A stretch of 64,000 nt of DNA from assembly GCF_900111005.1 (NCBI RefSeq), contig NZ_FOFV01000006.1, positions 1-64,000 on the forward strand, given 5' to 3'. The translations under genes were made by a program, and so were the position numbers. How positions within the stretch are numbered: the stretch's first letter is position 1; each line of letters begins with the position of its first letter. This DNA is from Lentzea albida (GTDB taxonomy: Bacteria > Actinomycetota > Actinomycetes > Mycobacteriales > Pseudonocardiaceae). Below, one piece after another: positions 16,275 through 23,244 of the stretch. The notes under the pieces are model-generated. The model ran no database searches. It saw only the letters and a list, made by a program, of their open reading frames with translations, and was not told the origin of the DNA.

Positions 16275-17192
16275 TCAGCCCGTCGTGCAGGCGGCCTCGT
16301 TGAGTGTGAACGAGGACGGCGCGGTGTTCCTGCCGCCGGAGGCCCCGATGAACCCGATGGTCACCTCGCCGCGGGACGGGATGGTCCTCGCCTGGTCGAC
16401 GCCGGTCACGCTCACGGAGCCGTTGCGCTGGGACACCGTCGCGTTCCACACCTCGCGCACCGTCTGACCGTCCGCGAACGACCACCGCAGCGTCCAGCCG
16501 TTGATCGAGGAACCGCCGTTGTTCCTGATGGTGACCCGGCCCTGGAAGCCGCCCTGCCACTGGTTGTCGACCCGGTAGGCGACCGTGCACGTGGCCGCCG
16601 CCGCGGTGGGCGTGACGACGGGAGGCGCGGTCGTGGTCGTGGCCGCGGCCTTCGACGACTCGGCGGGTTGTGAGGAGGACGGAGCCGTCGTGGTCGTCGG
16701 TGCCGCCGATGACGACGACGTGTCCTTGCCGTTGCAGGGCGCACCCCACAGACCGCGGTCCTCGCGCTCGGCGCCCTTCTCGGCGTCGGCGAGCGCACCG
16801 GCCCCGGACTGGGCCCGCAACGCGCCCTCCCGCACGGCGAGCGACGCGTAGTCGGTGTCGTCCTCCAGCCGGAGGTGCACCTCCCCCGGGGTCACCGTGG
16901 TGACGCGGACCGTCTTGGCCAGCAACCGCTTCTCGGCGAACGTGCGCGCGGAGGCCGCCCAGCAGGTCGCGGGCGGCGCCAGCGACGACACCTGGACGCG
17001 CTCACCGGTGTCGAGCTCGATCGTCCGGCCGTCGATCACCTTGCGCACCACGGCCGACAGCTCGCCCTGGACGTCCTTGACCAACGTCGGCTGACGCACC
17101 TGCACAGGAGGCGTCGCGGGAAGAGGCGGACTTTCCGCCCCGCACGCACACGCGAAAAGAACCAGCAGAAAAGCCAAGGACTTCCGTAACAC
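16275..17192 (-). CDS. lipoprotein with SNase-like domain and C-terminal CBM2
   Basis: A 305-residue secreted protein. Parts in order: lipoprotein signal (LRKSLAFLLVLFAC), a thermonuclease/SNase-like beta-barrel at about 45-140 (SAVVRKVIDGRTIELDTGERV, then TFAEKRLLAKTVRV and a final DRGLWG), a Ser/Thr/Pro-rich linker, and a family 2 carbohydrate-binding module (CTVAYRVDNQWQGGFQG, INGWTLRWSF, closing Cys) that binds cellulose or chitin. The catalytic Arg/Glu set of true nucleases is not evident. The GTG start at 17192 has GGGGGAG upstream; its second codon is the rare TTA. It may be a surface protein held to plant polysaccharide. Confidence 0.75.
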   Translation of the reverse strand: MLRKSLAFLLVLFACACGAESPPLPATPPVQVRQPTLVKDVQGELSAVVRKVIDGRTIELDTGERVQVSSLAPPATCWAASARTFAEKRLLAKTVRVTTVTPGEVHLRLEDDTDYASLAVREGALRAQSGAGALADAEKGAEREDRGLWGAPCNGKDTSSSSAAPTTTTAPSSSQPAESSKAAATTTTAPPVVTPTAAAATCTVAYRVDNQWQGGFQGRVTIRNNGGSSINGWTLRWSFADGQTVREVWNATVSQRNGSVSVTGVDQARTIPSRGEVTIGFIGASGGRNTAPSSFTLNEAACTTG

Positions 17193-17336
17193 GAGGGACT
17201 CCCCCACACGTTCATCCAACCGCCATGATCGTAGCGCCCTGCGCGCACGGCCGACACCGATCGTTCGGTATCGACCGGTCGGCGCGGAGTCGCCGGCCCG
17301 GAACCATTTACCTGATCACTCGGGCATAATGGCGCT

Positions 17337-18101
17337 GTGCCCCGCTCCAAGCATGTTCCCGCGGACGATCTGGAATTCCCGGACGCGTTGGCTCCCGACC
17401 GGCCGAAGGGCGACCAGCTCAGGGAGATCCTGGAGAACGTCGCGGTCGAGGCGGGGCCGGGCAGGCTGATTCCGTCGGAACGTTTTCTGGCCGAGCACTA
17501 CCAGATCTCCAGGAGCACGGTTCGATTGGTGGTCAATCGGCTCGTCGCCGACGGGCTGCTGTACCGCCAGCACGGCAACGCCACCTTCACGGCGGAGCGT
17601 CCGCCCACGCAGATCGACATGCTCACGTCGTTCACCGAGGACATCAGGGCACGCGGCTCCGCGCCGGGAACGAAGGTACTGCTCGCCCTCGTGGAATCCG
17701 CGGGTGCCGAGATCGCCGGGCGCCTGAACATTCCTCCGGGTGCGCCGGTTTTTCGCCTGGAAAGACTCCGTCTGGTCGATGACGAGCCATTCGCGTTGGA
17801 GCGCACAAACCTCTCGCTCGATCTTTTTCCCGGCATCGACGCATTCGACTGGGCCGCGAACTCGTTGCACAAGACGCTCGAAGAACGGTTCGGCGTGGTG
17901 CCGGATTGGAATGACACGGCCATCAGTGCCGTGCTGCCCCCACCGCAGGACGCCGCGTTGCTGGAGATCGAGCCGACCCAGCCGTGCCTCGTCCTCAAGG
18001 GCACGCTGCACGCCGCGGACGGCCGGGTGATCGAGGCGGGACGGTCGCTCTACCGGGCCGACCGCTACACCGTGTTCACCACCGCGCGCCGTTCGCGGTG
18101 A
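17337..18101 (+). CDS. GntR/HutC-family regulator with UTRA domain
   Basis: A 254-residue regulator. The winged helix covers about 25-90 (LIPSERFLAEHYQISRSTVRLVVNRLVADGLLYRQHGNATF). A UTRA effector domain follows (RLNIPPGAPVFRLERLRLVDDEPFALERTNL to YRADRYTVF). HutC-type proteins such as DasR and NagR bind sugar phosphates or related ligands and recognise ACTGGT-N4-ACCAGT-like palindromes. Just such a site lies at the promoter of the convergent PTS operon, making it the probable repressor with the PTS product as ligand. The 3' end overlaps the ceramidase-like gene by 37 bp, tail to tail. Confidence 0.88.
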   Translation: MPRSKHVPADDLEFPDALAPDRPKGDQLREILENVAVEAGPGRLIPSERFLAEHYQISRSTVRLVVNRLVADGLLYRQHGNATFTAERPPTQIDMLTSFTEDIRARGSAPGTKVLLALVESAGAEIAGRLNIPPGAPVFRLERLRLVDDEPFALERTNLSLDLFPGIDAFDWAANSLHKTLEERFGVVPDWNDTAISAVLPPPQDAALLEIEPTQPCLVLKGTLHAADGRVIEAGRSLYRADRYTVFTTARRSR

Positions 18102-19363
18102 GCGCGTAACAGCTCGGTGCAGCGCTCCACGAGCACTTCCGCCGCACCCTGTTCCACCAGCGCGATGTAGGACTCGTAGAGCCCCTCGCGGTAGGCGTCC
18201 TGGTCGGGCAGGTAACCCGCGTAGCCGTCGGTGTAGCCGATCACCCTCGTGTGCGCGAACGGGCTGGCGGCCTTGATGCGCAGGCCGATCGACGAGAACA
18301 GCTCGAACGGCGTGTGCAGCCACGCGACCTCGCCGAGCGACACGACGGTGACGGGCACCTCCGCGTCCCCGTCCAGGCCGACGGCGGCCAGGGTGCTGAG
18401 CATCAGCGTCCCCTCGTACCGGGTGCGCGCGACGCGGACGGCCGGGTCGCTCTCGTCGCAGGGCAACAACTTCCGCCACCCGCGTTCGGCGCCCTCGCGC
18501 AACCGCCTGCACTCGGCCTGCGACGGCAGCGCGCGGTGGGGCATCCGCAGGACCGTGCGCGTCAGCCGGAGCGGTTCCCCGACCGGTTGACCGGACGGCA
18601 GCAGGCGTGTGATCGACTCGGCGAGCCTGCCGCCGAGCGCGGAAACCTCGGCGTGCCCCTGGGCGCGCCGGACGAACCGCGAACTGGCGTCGCCCGCCGC
18701 GCCCTGCAGGAACGCGACCACCGGGGCGAGCCCGGCCAGCTCCCTTCGAGTGGCGCCCGGCCAGTCCGCCGACCAGGCGAGGTTGTCAGCGCCCAGCACG
18801 GTCGGGTGGCTGGCGTAGTCGAAGAGCAGCGCCGCCGGGGTGCCGTCGGGGTGGTGCAGCGTCAGAACGCCCACCGAGTCGTCGTGCGGGCCGTCCTGCC
18901 GGTGGCGGTTGGCGCCGACGCGGGCCGCCGCGCCCTCGTGCCAGCGAGCGAGCACCGGAGTCCTCTGTGGACATATTTGGCGCGCCACCGCCCCGACCCG
19001 CTCTATCAGTCCGCGCACGAGCTCGGGCTCCCGCTGCGCGGGCATGCCGGGGTGGATCGACCCGGTCCACCCGTCCGGCGCGGAGTGGGTGTGCGACGCG
19101 CACACCAGCACGCGGCCGGCGGGGACCCCCGTCTCCTGCGCGACCACGGCGGCCAGCGCGCGGGTCAGCGAGACGTCCGTGGCGAGCGCGTCGAGCGTCA
19201 CCCACACCACGCCCGGATCGTCCTCTGTGGACAACCAGACCAGGGTGGCCTCCAGGTCGTCGTGCACGCCGCAGGCGACGCCCTCCCTGGCGAGGTAGCC
19301 GCCCATCGGGTGGCCGGATCCCGGGGTGATCACCGTGCGACCGGCCGCGAGCAGGAGGGTCAT
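18065..19363 (-). CDS. neutral-ceramidase-fold hydrolase, cytoplasmic
   Basis: A 432-residue protein of the neutral/alkaline non-lysosomal ceramidase N-terminal family. It starts with the family pattern ITPGSGHPMGGY, then has the zinc-ligand region ASHTHSAP near 95, NRHRQDGPHDDSVGVL, and DYASHPTVLG. Ceramidases cleave N-acyl amide bonds. There is no signal peptide, unlike secreted ceramidases, so it should act on an internal substrate. Its start overlaps the PTS IIA stop as ATGA and it is the last gene of the PTS operon. I infer that it hydrolyses an imported phosphorylated N-acyl sugar or amide; the substrate is unproven. Confidence 0.75.
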   Translation of the reverse strand: MTLLLAAGRTVITPGSGHPMGGYLAREGVACGVHDDLEATLVWLSTEDDPGVVWVTLDALATDVSLTRALAAVVAQETGVPAGRVLVCASHTHSAPDGWTGSIHPGMPAQREPELVRGLIERVGAVARQICPQRTPVLARWHEGAAARVGANRHRQDGPHDDSVGVLTLHHPDGTPAALLFDYASHPTVLGADNLAWSADWPGATRRELAGLAPVVAFLQGAAGDASSRFVRRAQGHAEVSALGGRLAESITRLLPSGQPVGEPLRLTRTVLRMPHRALPSQAECRRLREGAERGWRKLLPCDESDPAVRVARTRYEGTLMLSTLAAVGLDGDAEVPVTVVSLGEVAWLHTPFELFSSIGLRIKAASPFAHTRVIGYTDGYAGYLPDQDAYREGLYESYIALVEQGAAEVLVERCTELLRAHRERRAVVNTV

Positions 19364-19746
19364 CGGCTCAGCACCGGTTCGGTCAGAACCCCGCCCTTCC
19401 CCGCTGCCTGGGCGATCGCCGCCAGCTCGTCCACGTCCCCGTCGCGCACCAGCACCTCCAGCAGCATCGGCAGGTTGAGACCGGTCACGATCCGCACGCC
19501 CGTCCGGCGCGCCGCGAAGAGCTTCGCGGCGTTGGCGGGGGTGCCTCCGGGGAGGTCGGCCAGCACGAGCACCTCCGGGGCGTCACCGACGAGGTCCGCG
19601 AGCCGTTCCCCGTACGTGTCAGGACTTTCCGCCGGACCGAGCTCACAAACCAGGAGCCGGGACTGCGGTCCGACGACGAACTCGGCGGCGTCGGCGGCAC
19701 CGGACGGCAGCGCGCCGTGCCCGGCCAGCAGGACGGGGATGGTCAT
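19360..19746 (-). CDS. PTS mannose-class EIIA component
   Basis: A 128-residue cytoplasmic EIIA of the mannose/fructose/sorbose class. His10 in VLLAGHGALPSG is the residue that accepts phosphate from HPr. The LVLADLPGGTPANAA segment and the VVTGLNLPML-like stretch (IVTGLNLPMLLEVL) are diagnostic. It passes phosphate to the IIB protein of the same operon (21367-21843). It is the third PTS gene, 9 bp after IIC-IID, and is translationally coupled to the ceramidase-like gene. Confidence 0.92.
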   Translation of the reverse strand: MTIPVLLAGHGALPSGAADAAEFVVGPQSRLLVCELGPAESPDTYGERLADLVGDAPEVLVLADLPGGTPANAAKLFAARRTGVRIVTGLNLPMLLEVLVRDGDVDELAAIAQAAGKGGVLTEPVLSR

Positions 19747-19755
19747 CGCTCGTTC

Positions 19756-21360
19756 CTAACTCTTGGGGGCGGCGGGCGCGAACCAGCCGAACCAGCCCAG
19801 CGCGACGCCCACCACGACGACGACGCCGATCACCACCGCGGGCTTCAACCTGGCCTTGACCAGCAGCAGGTACGCGGCGGCGGTGACGAGCACGGGAAGC
19901 AGGTGGGGCAGCAGGTCGTCGAGGCGGTCCTGGATCGGCACGGTCTGCGTGACCGGTTCGCCGTTGACCGTCGTGGTCTGCCGGTACGTGAGCGTCGTGA
20001 CGACCTTGACGCTCAACGGGATGAACCCGCCGAGCACGACGAACCCGAGCACGGTCGCACCGCGGGACAGCCGGTCGAGCGTGCCGACGGCGAAACGGGC
20101 GATGAGCCTCTTGCCCTCGCGGTAGGCGAGGCGGAACTGCCAGCGGCGCACCAGCGCGTACGGGACCAGCACCATGACCATCGCGAACACGGGGCCGAGC
20201 CAGTTGCCCTGCAGCGCGAGCGAGGCGCCGATGGTGAAGATGATGCTGTTGTACAGCGCGAAGACGAGGGTGTCGCCGATGCCGGCCAGCGGCCCCATCA
20301 AAGCGACCTTGGTGCTTTCGGCGGACTGCGGCGACCGCGCCTCCTCCATCGCGATCGCCGACCCGAGGATCAACGGCCCGCCGACCAGCACCGAGGTGTT
20401 GAAGAACTGCATGTGCCGCTGGAGGCCCTGCGCGTACTCGTGCGCGTCCGGGTAGAGCCGGCGCAGCACGGGTTCCATGGCGTACGCGAACCCGAGTCCC
20501 TGCATCCGCTCGTAGTTCCACGACACCTGGCTGGACCAGAAGTACCTGCGGTAGGCCCTCTTCAGGTCCTGCTCGGCCAGCACGCGGTCCACTTCGGACG
20601 TTTCTTCCTCCGCGACCACCGGCGCCGGCTCGCTCCTGCCGACGACCAGGAACGCGATCGCGACGCCCAGCAACGCGATGCCGAGCACGGGGACGTCCAT
20701 GTAGGCGAACGCGACGAACCCGATGAGCAACAGGTACCAGTACTTCGACAGCTGCATCATCGACAGCAGCAACGCGAACCCGACCGCGGGCAGCAACGAC
20801 CCGGCGAGCGTCATCCCGTTCACGAACCCGGCGGGAATCCCCCGCGTCAGGTCCTCGACCACACCGCTCGAGGCGGTCAGCGCGGCCAGGAACGTCGGCA
20901 CCGCCCGGACCCCGCACCACGGCACGAGCCCGAGCCAGTGGATCCGGGCCAGTCCCCGCGCGTCCCCCGACGCCGCGTAGTGGTCGGCCCGGTGCACCAG
21001 CCCCGTCGTGATCATCTTGCCGACCGGGTCCAGCGCGGCCAGCAACACGGCGGCGGGCAGCGCCACCGCGATACCGACCGCGACCTGAGCGCTGAGCGGC
21101 CCCGCCGCACTGCCGGCGAGCGCGGTGCCGACGATGGCCCCGGTCTGGTAGTCCGGGATCGTCGCGCCGCCGTACTGGTACACCCCCAGTGCCACCAGTT
21201 CCAGCGTCGCGCCGATCGCCATGCCCAGCAACGGGTCACCCGTGATGAGCCCCGCCACCGACCCGGCGACGAGCGGACGGCCCGCGAAGATCAGAAAAGG
21301 CCCCAGCACGTCGTAGGTGCAGATGACGGCCCACAGCGTCAAAGCCAGTGCCACGAGCAT
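19756..21360 (-). CDS. PTS mannose-class permease, fused EIIC-EIID
   Basis: A 534-residue membrane protein that joins two normally separate subunits. Residues 1 to about 270 are EIIC (hydrophobic helices, GDPLLGMAIGATLELVALGVYQYGGATIPDY). A Glu-rich linker (VAEEETSEVD) leads to EIID (about 285-534), with QVSWNYERMQGLGFAYAM, MGPLAGIGDTL and VSLALQGN-like segments. EIIC and EIID together form the sugar channel of mannose-class PTS. Fusion enforces equal stoichiometry. The gene is 6 bp downstream of IIB and 9 bp upstream of IIA. Mannose-class PTS systems are uncommon in actinomycetes. Confidence 0.9.
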   Translation of the reverse strand: MLVALALTLWAVICTYDVLGPFLIFAGRPLVAGSVAGLITGDPLLGMAIGATLELVALGVYQYGGATIPDYQTGAIVGTALAGSAAGPLSAQVAVGIAVALPAAVLLAALDPVGKMITTGLVHRADHYAASGDARGLARIHWLGLVPWCGVRAVPTFLAALTASSGVVEDLTRGIPAGFVNGMTLAGSLLPAVGFALLLSMMQLSKYWYLLLIGFVAFAYMDVPVLGIALLGVAIAFLVVGRSEPAPVVAEEETSEVDRVLAEQDLKRAYRRYFWSSQVSWNYERMQGLGFAYAMEPVLRRLYPDAHEYAQGLQRHMQFFNTSVLVGGPLILGSAIAMEEARSPQSAESTKVALMGPLAGIGDTLVFALYNSIIFTIGASLALQGNWLGPVFAMVMVLVPYALVRRWQFRLAYREGKRLIARFAVGTLDRLSRGATVLGFVVLGGFIPLSVKVVTTLTYRQTTTVNGEPVTQTVPIQDRLDDLLPHLLPVLVTAAAYLLLVKARLKPAVVIGVVVVVGVALGWFGWFAPAAPKS

Positions 21361-21366
21361 CTGCGC

Positions 21367-21843
21367 CTACAGCCCCTTCTTGTCGAGCAGCGCGGTGAAG
21401 TCGGCGGCCTTGTCCCGCGGCATCATCTGCGCGACAACCGGAATCCCCTCGGCGGCGAGCCGGCGGTACCCCTGCGCGTCCTCGGCGGTCACGGCGATCG
21501 ACCTCGTCACCATCGTGTACCGCTCACCGGGGCGGGGTGCGACGTTCCCGACGTTCACCACCTCTGGCCGCACCCCGCCCTCGACGAGGCGGAACGCGTC
21601 GGCCGGATGCTTGGCTATCAGCATCACGTCCTCTCCCCAGACGCGTTCCACCACCTCGGCGACGGTGAGCACCTCGGTCGGCAGCCCCCTCGCCGCCTGC
21701 GGGAGCAACATCCGCTGCAGTTCGTCACCGGCGACCTCGTCGTTGCACACGACCAGCTTCCGCACGCGCAACCCCCCGGTCCACGCGACGGTCACCTGGC
21801 CGTGGATCAACCGGTTGTCGACCCGCAGATGCACTCCCGCCAT
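21367..21843 (-). CDS. PTS mannose/sorbose-class EIIB component
   Basis: A 158-residue EIIB. The phosphorylated His14 sits in the family signature RVDNRLIHGQVTVAW. The segment VVCNDEVAGDELQRMLLPQAA and RPEVVNVGNVAPRPGERY are also typical. The ATG at 21843 has GGGGGAG seven bases upstream; an in-frame GTG at 21849 is less well placed. It is first gene of the PTS operon, and receives phosphate from IIA to pass to the incoming sugar. Its promoter region carries a perfect palindrome. Confidence 0.92.
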   Translation of the reverse strand: MAGVHLRVDNRLIHGQVTVAWTGGLRVRKLVVCNDEVAGDELQRMLLPQAARGLPTEVLTVAEVVERVWGEDVMLIAKHPADAFRLVEGGVRPEVVNVGNVAPRPGERYTMVTRSIAVTAEDAQGYRRLAAEGIPVVAQMMPRDKAADFTALLDKKGL

Positions 21844-21873
21844 GCCCACTCCCCCTGGTCAGCCGAAGTAGGG

Positions 21874-21906
21874 CCAATACTGGTGCAAACCAGTATTGGC
21901 TGTCAA
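21874..21906 (-). promoter_or_regulatory. PTS operon promoter with GntR-type operator
   Basis: Perfect inverted repeat with 11-bp arms CCAATACTGGT / ACCAGTATTGG around GCAA (21874-21899). The inner ACTGGT-N4-ACCAGT has the layout of HutC-subfamily (DasR-like) sites. On the minus strand a consensus TTGACA (-35) at 21901-21906 abuts it, so the operator covers the spacer and -10 region and a bound repressor would block polymerase. The start codon of IIB is 31 bp downstream of the palindrome. Confidence 0.75.
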
Positions 21907-22040
21907 CGGGCGTCACGGGACGCGCCCGGAACGGGCAAAAGGCTCCACTGTGGATGCGGCCGGCAGCGGCGACGGGGGCCGGACGACGCGGCCCCCGGGA
22001 CAAACCTGTTGGGGTGATCCGCTAGAGTTCACCCTGCTAC

Positions 22041-22114
22041 GCCCCCGTAGCCCAATCGGCAGAGGCAGCGGACTCAAAATCCGTCCAGTGTGCGTTCGAG
22101 TCGCACCGGGGGCA
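22041..22114 (+). tRNA. tRNA with anticodon CAA (Leu), short variable region
   Basis: A 74-nt cloverleaf. Acceptor GCCCCCG pairs with CGGGGGC plus discriminator A. The anticodon stem GCGGA/TCCGT encloses loop CTCAAAA, anticodon CAA. The T arm GTGCG-TTCGAGT-CGCAC is regular. CCA is not encoded. The variable region is only 5 nt (CCAGT), whereas standard bacterial tRNA-Leu has a long variable arm. Identity as Leu rests on the anticodon alone. Confidence 0.85.
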
Positions 22115-22184
22115 CGATCTTCGGGCGAGGTCCAGTTCGCGGAATGCGCGAACCCGGCCTCGCCCGTGGCGTTTTCAGGACCTC

Positions 22185-22466
22185 TTACGACTTAACGAGT
22201 CGCCCGATCGCGGCGGAGGCCTCCGCGAGCTTCTCCTCGGCCACCGGGCCGCCTTCCGCCGCGGCCTGCGCCACACAATGCTTCAGGTGCTCGTCGAGCA
22301 AGCCCAGCGAGACCGCCTGCAGCGCCTTCGTGGCCGCGGAGATCTGGGTGAGGACGTCGATGCAGTATTCGTCGTTCTCGACCATGCGCTGGAGGCCGCG
22401 GATCTGTCCCTCGATGCGGCGCAGTCGCTTGAGGTATGCGTCCTTGTCCGCGGTGTACCCGTGCAT
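22185..22466 (-). CDS. csoR: CsoR-family metal-sensing repressor
   Basis: A 93-residue all-helical DUF156 protein. The Cys-x-His-Cys copper ligands of CsoR are present: Cys in NDEYCIDVLTQI and His/Cys in LLDEHLKHC. CsoR tetramers release DNA when Cu(I) binds. The ATG at 22466 is chosen because the upstream extension has no family similarity and runs across the operator. A canonical pseudo-palindrome lies 18 bp upstream, so the gene is probably autoregulated. No copper ATPase gene is adjacent; a 25-residue CxxC ORF is divergent. A sulfur-sensing CstR role is less likely given the His ligand. Confidence 0.88.
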   Translation of the reverse strand: MHGYTADKDAYLKRLRRIEGQIRGLQRMVENDEYCIDVLTQISAATKALQAVSLGLLDEHLKHCVAQAAAEGGPVAEEKLAEASAAIGRLVKS

Positions 22467-22483
22467 CGGCCCCTGACCTTCCC

Positions 22484-22498
22484 TACCCCTGGCGGGTA
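22484..22498. promoter_or_regulatory. CsoR operator
   Basis: TACCCCTGGCGGGTA, a G/C-tract pseudo-palindrome of the standard CsoR type, between the divergent csoR gene and the small CxxC ORF. A second, weaker G/C-tract element (ATACCCGCACCGGATGGGGGT) follows at about 22506-22527. Confidence 0.75.
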
Positions 22499-22532
22499 TG
22501 TCGAGGATACCCGCACCGGATGGGGGTGCGTT

Positions 22533-22610
22533 ATGTGCAACGACTGCTCCGTCGGCGGGAATGGGGAAGCGTCCGGCAAGCCCAGCAACGGGTCGGAGTA
22601 CGACGACTAG
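22533..22610 (+). CDS. 25-residue CxxC microprotein next to the CsoR operator
   Basis: A short ORF beginning MCNDCSVGGNGE and ending in an acidic EYDD. It has an ATG and a plausible ribosome binding site (GGGGG six bases upstream). The CxxC pair at residues 2-5 could bind Cu(I) or zinc. It is divergent from csoR with a CsoR operator 35 bp upstream, so copper-inducible expression is plausible. It is well below usual gene-calling length and no homologue is known to me; it could be a non-functional ORF. Confidence 0.45.
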   Translation: MCNDCSVGGNGEASGKPSNGSEYDD

Positions 22611-22791
22611 CAGCACATTTTGGACCCATAACACCCGTGCGGTTTACCGGGTAAATGCCCCGACCGGGCGGTTGGGGTCACATTTTAGCTGCGAAAGGTT
22701 CGCCGTTTTTCGTCATGTGGACTATGGTGTTGTCGAAGCACGTGGTTACGTCGAGGATCCGCGTGCTATGTGAGTACCCAACGGAGGAACA

Positions 22792-23133
22792 GTGGCACAG
22801 CAGACCGTCGTCCAACTCATCGACGACCTCGACGGCGGAGAAGCCGACGAGACCGTGACCTTCGCACTTGACGGTGTCGAGTACGCCATCGACCTGTCGA
22901 AGGGAAATGCGGAGCGGCTTCGCGAGTCGCTGGCGGACTTCGTCGGCAAGGCCCGTCGTGCGGGTGGCCGCAAGCAGCGCAAGGGCACCGGCAAGTCCAC
23001 GGTCAAGGCCACCGACAAGGCTGAGGCGCAGCGCATTCGCGACTGGGCCCGCGCGCAGGGGCACCAGATCTCGGACCGCGGCCGCATTCCGCAGAACCTG
23101 GTCGTGCAGTTCCAGGAAGCGCACGCCTCCTGA
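22792..23133 (+). CDS. lsr2: Lsr2 nucleoid-associated protein
   Basis: A 113-residue Lsr2. The N-terminal dimerisation domain (QTVVQLIDDLDGGEADETV, FALDGVEYAIDLS) is followed by a basic linker and the C-terminal DNA-binding domain with the AT-hook-like motif near residue 97 (ISDRGRIPQNLV). Lsr2 bridges AT-rich DNA and silences acquired genes such as secondary-metabolite clusters in actinomycetes. The GTG start has GGAGGAA just upstream. It is monocistronic, with a hairpin terminator after the stop. Confidence 0.95.
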   Translation: MAQQTVVQLIDDLDGGEADETVTFALDGVEYAIDLSKGNAERLRESLADFVGKARRAGGRKQRKGTGKSTVKATDKAEAQRIRDWARAQGHQISDRGRIPQNLVVQFQEAHAS

Positions 23134-23157
23134 CCTGGGCGAACGCTCGAGGTTTCC

Positions 23158-23187
23158 ACACGTCGGCCGGGATGCCGGCCGACGTGT
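23158..23187 (+). terminator. terminator after lsr2
   Basis: Perfect 13-bp inverted repeat ACACGTCGGCCGG / CCGGCCGACGTGT with loop GATG, 25 bp after the lsr2 stop and followed by TTAAA. It may also serve the convergent pabAB gene. Confidence 0.8.
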
Positions 23188-23244
23188 TAAACCCCAAAGA
23201 CCTAACACGTCCCGGTTCGTTCACACTATCCCCGGAACGCGGGA

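Noticed and set aside
19717-22017. 766-codon ORF on the plus strand
   Set aside because: Antisense to the PTS operon, composed of His/Arg/Asp-rich sequence with no recognisable domain.
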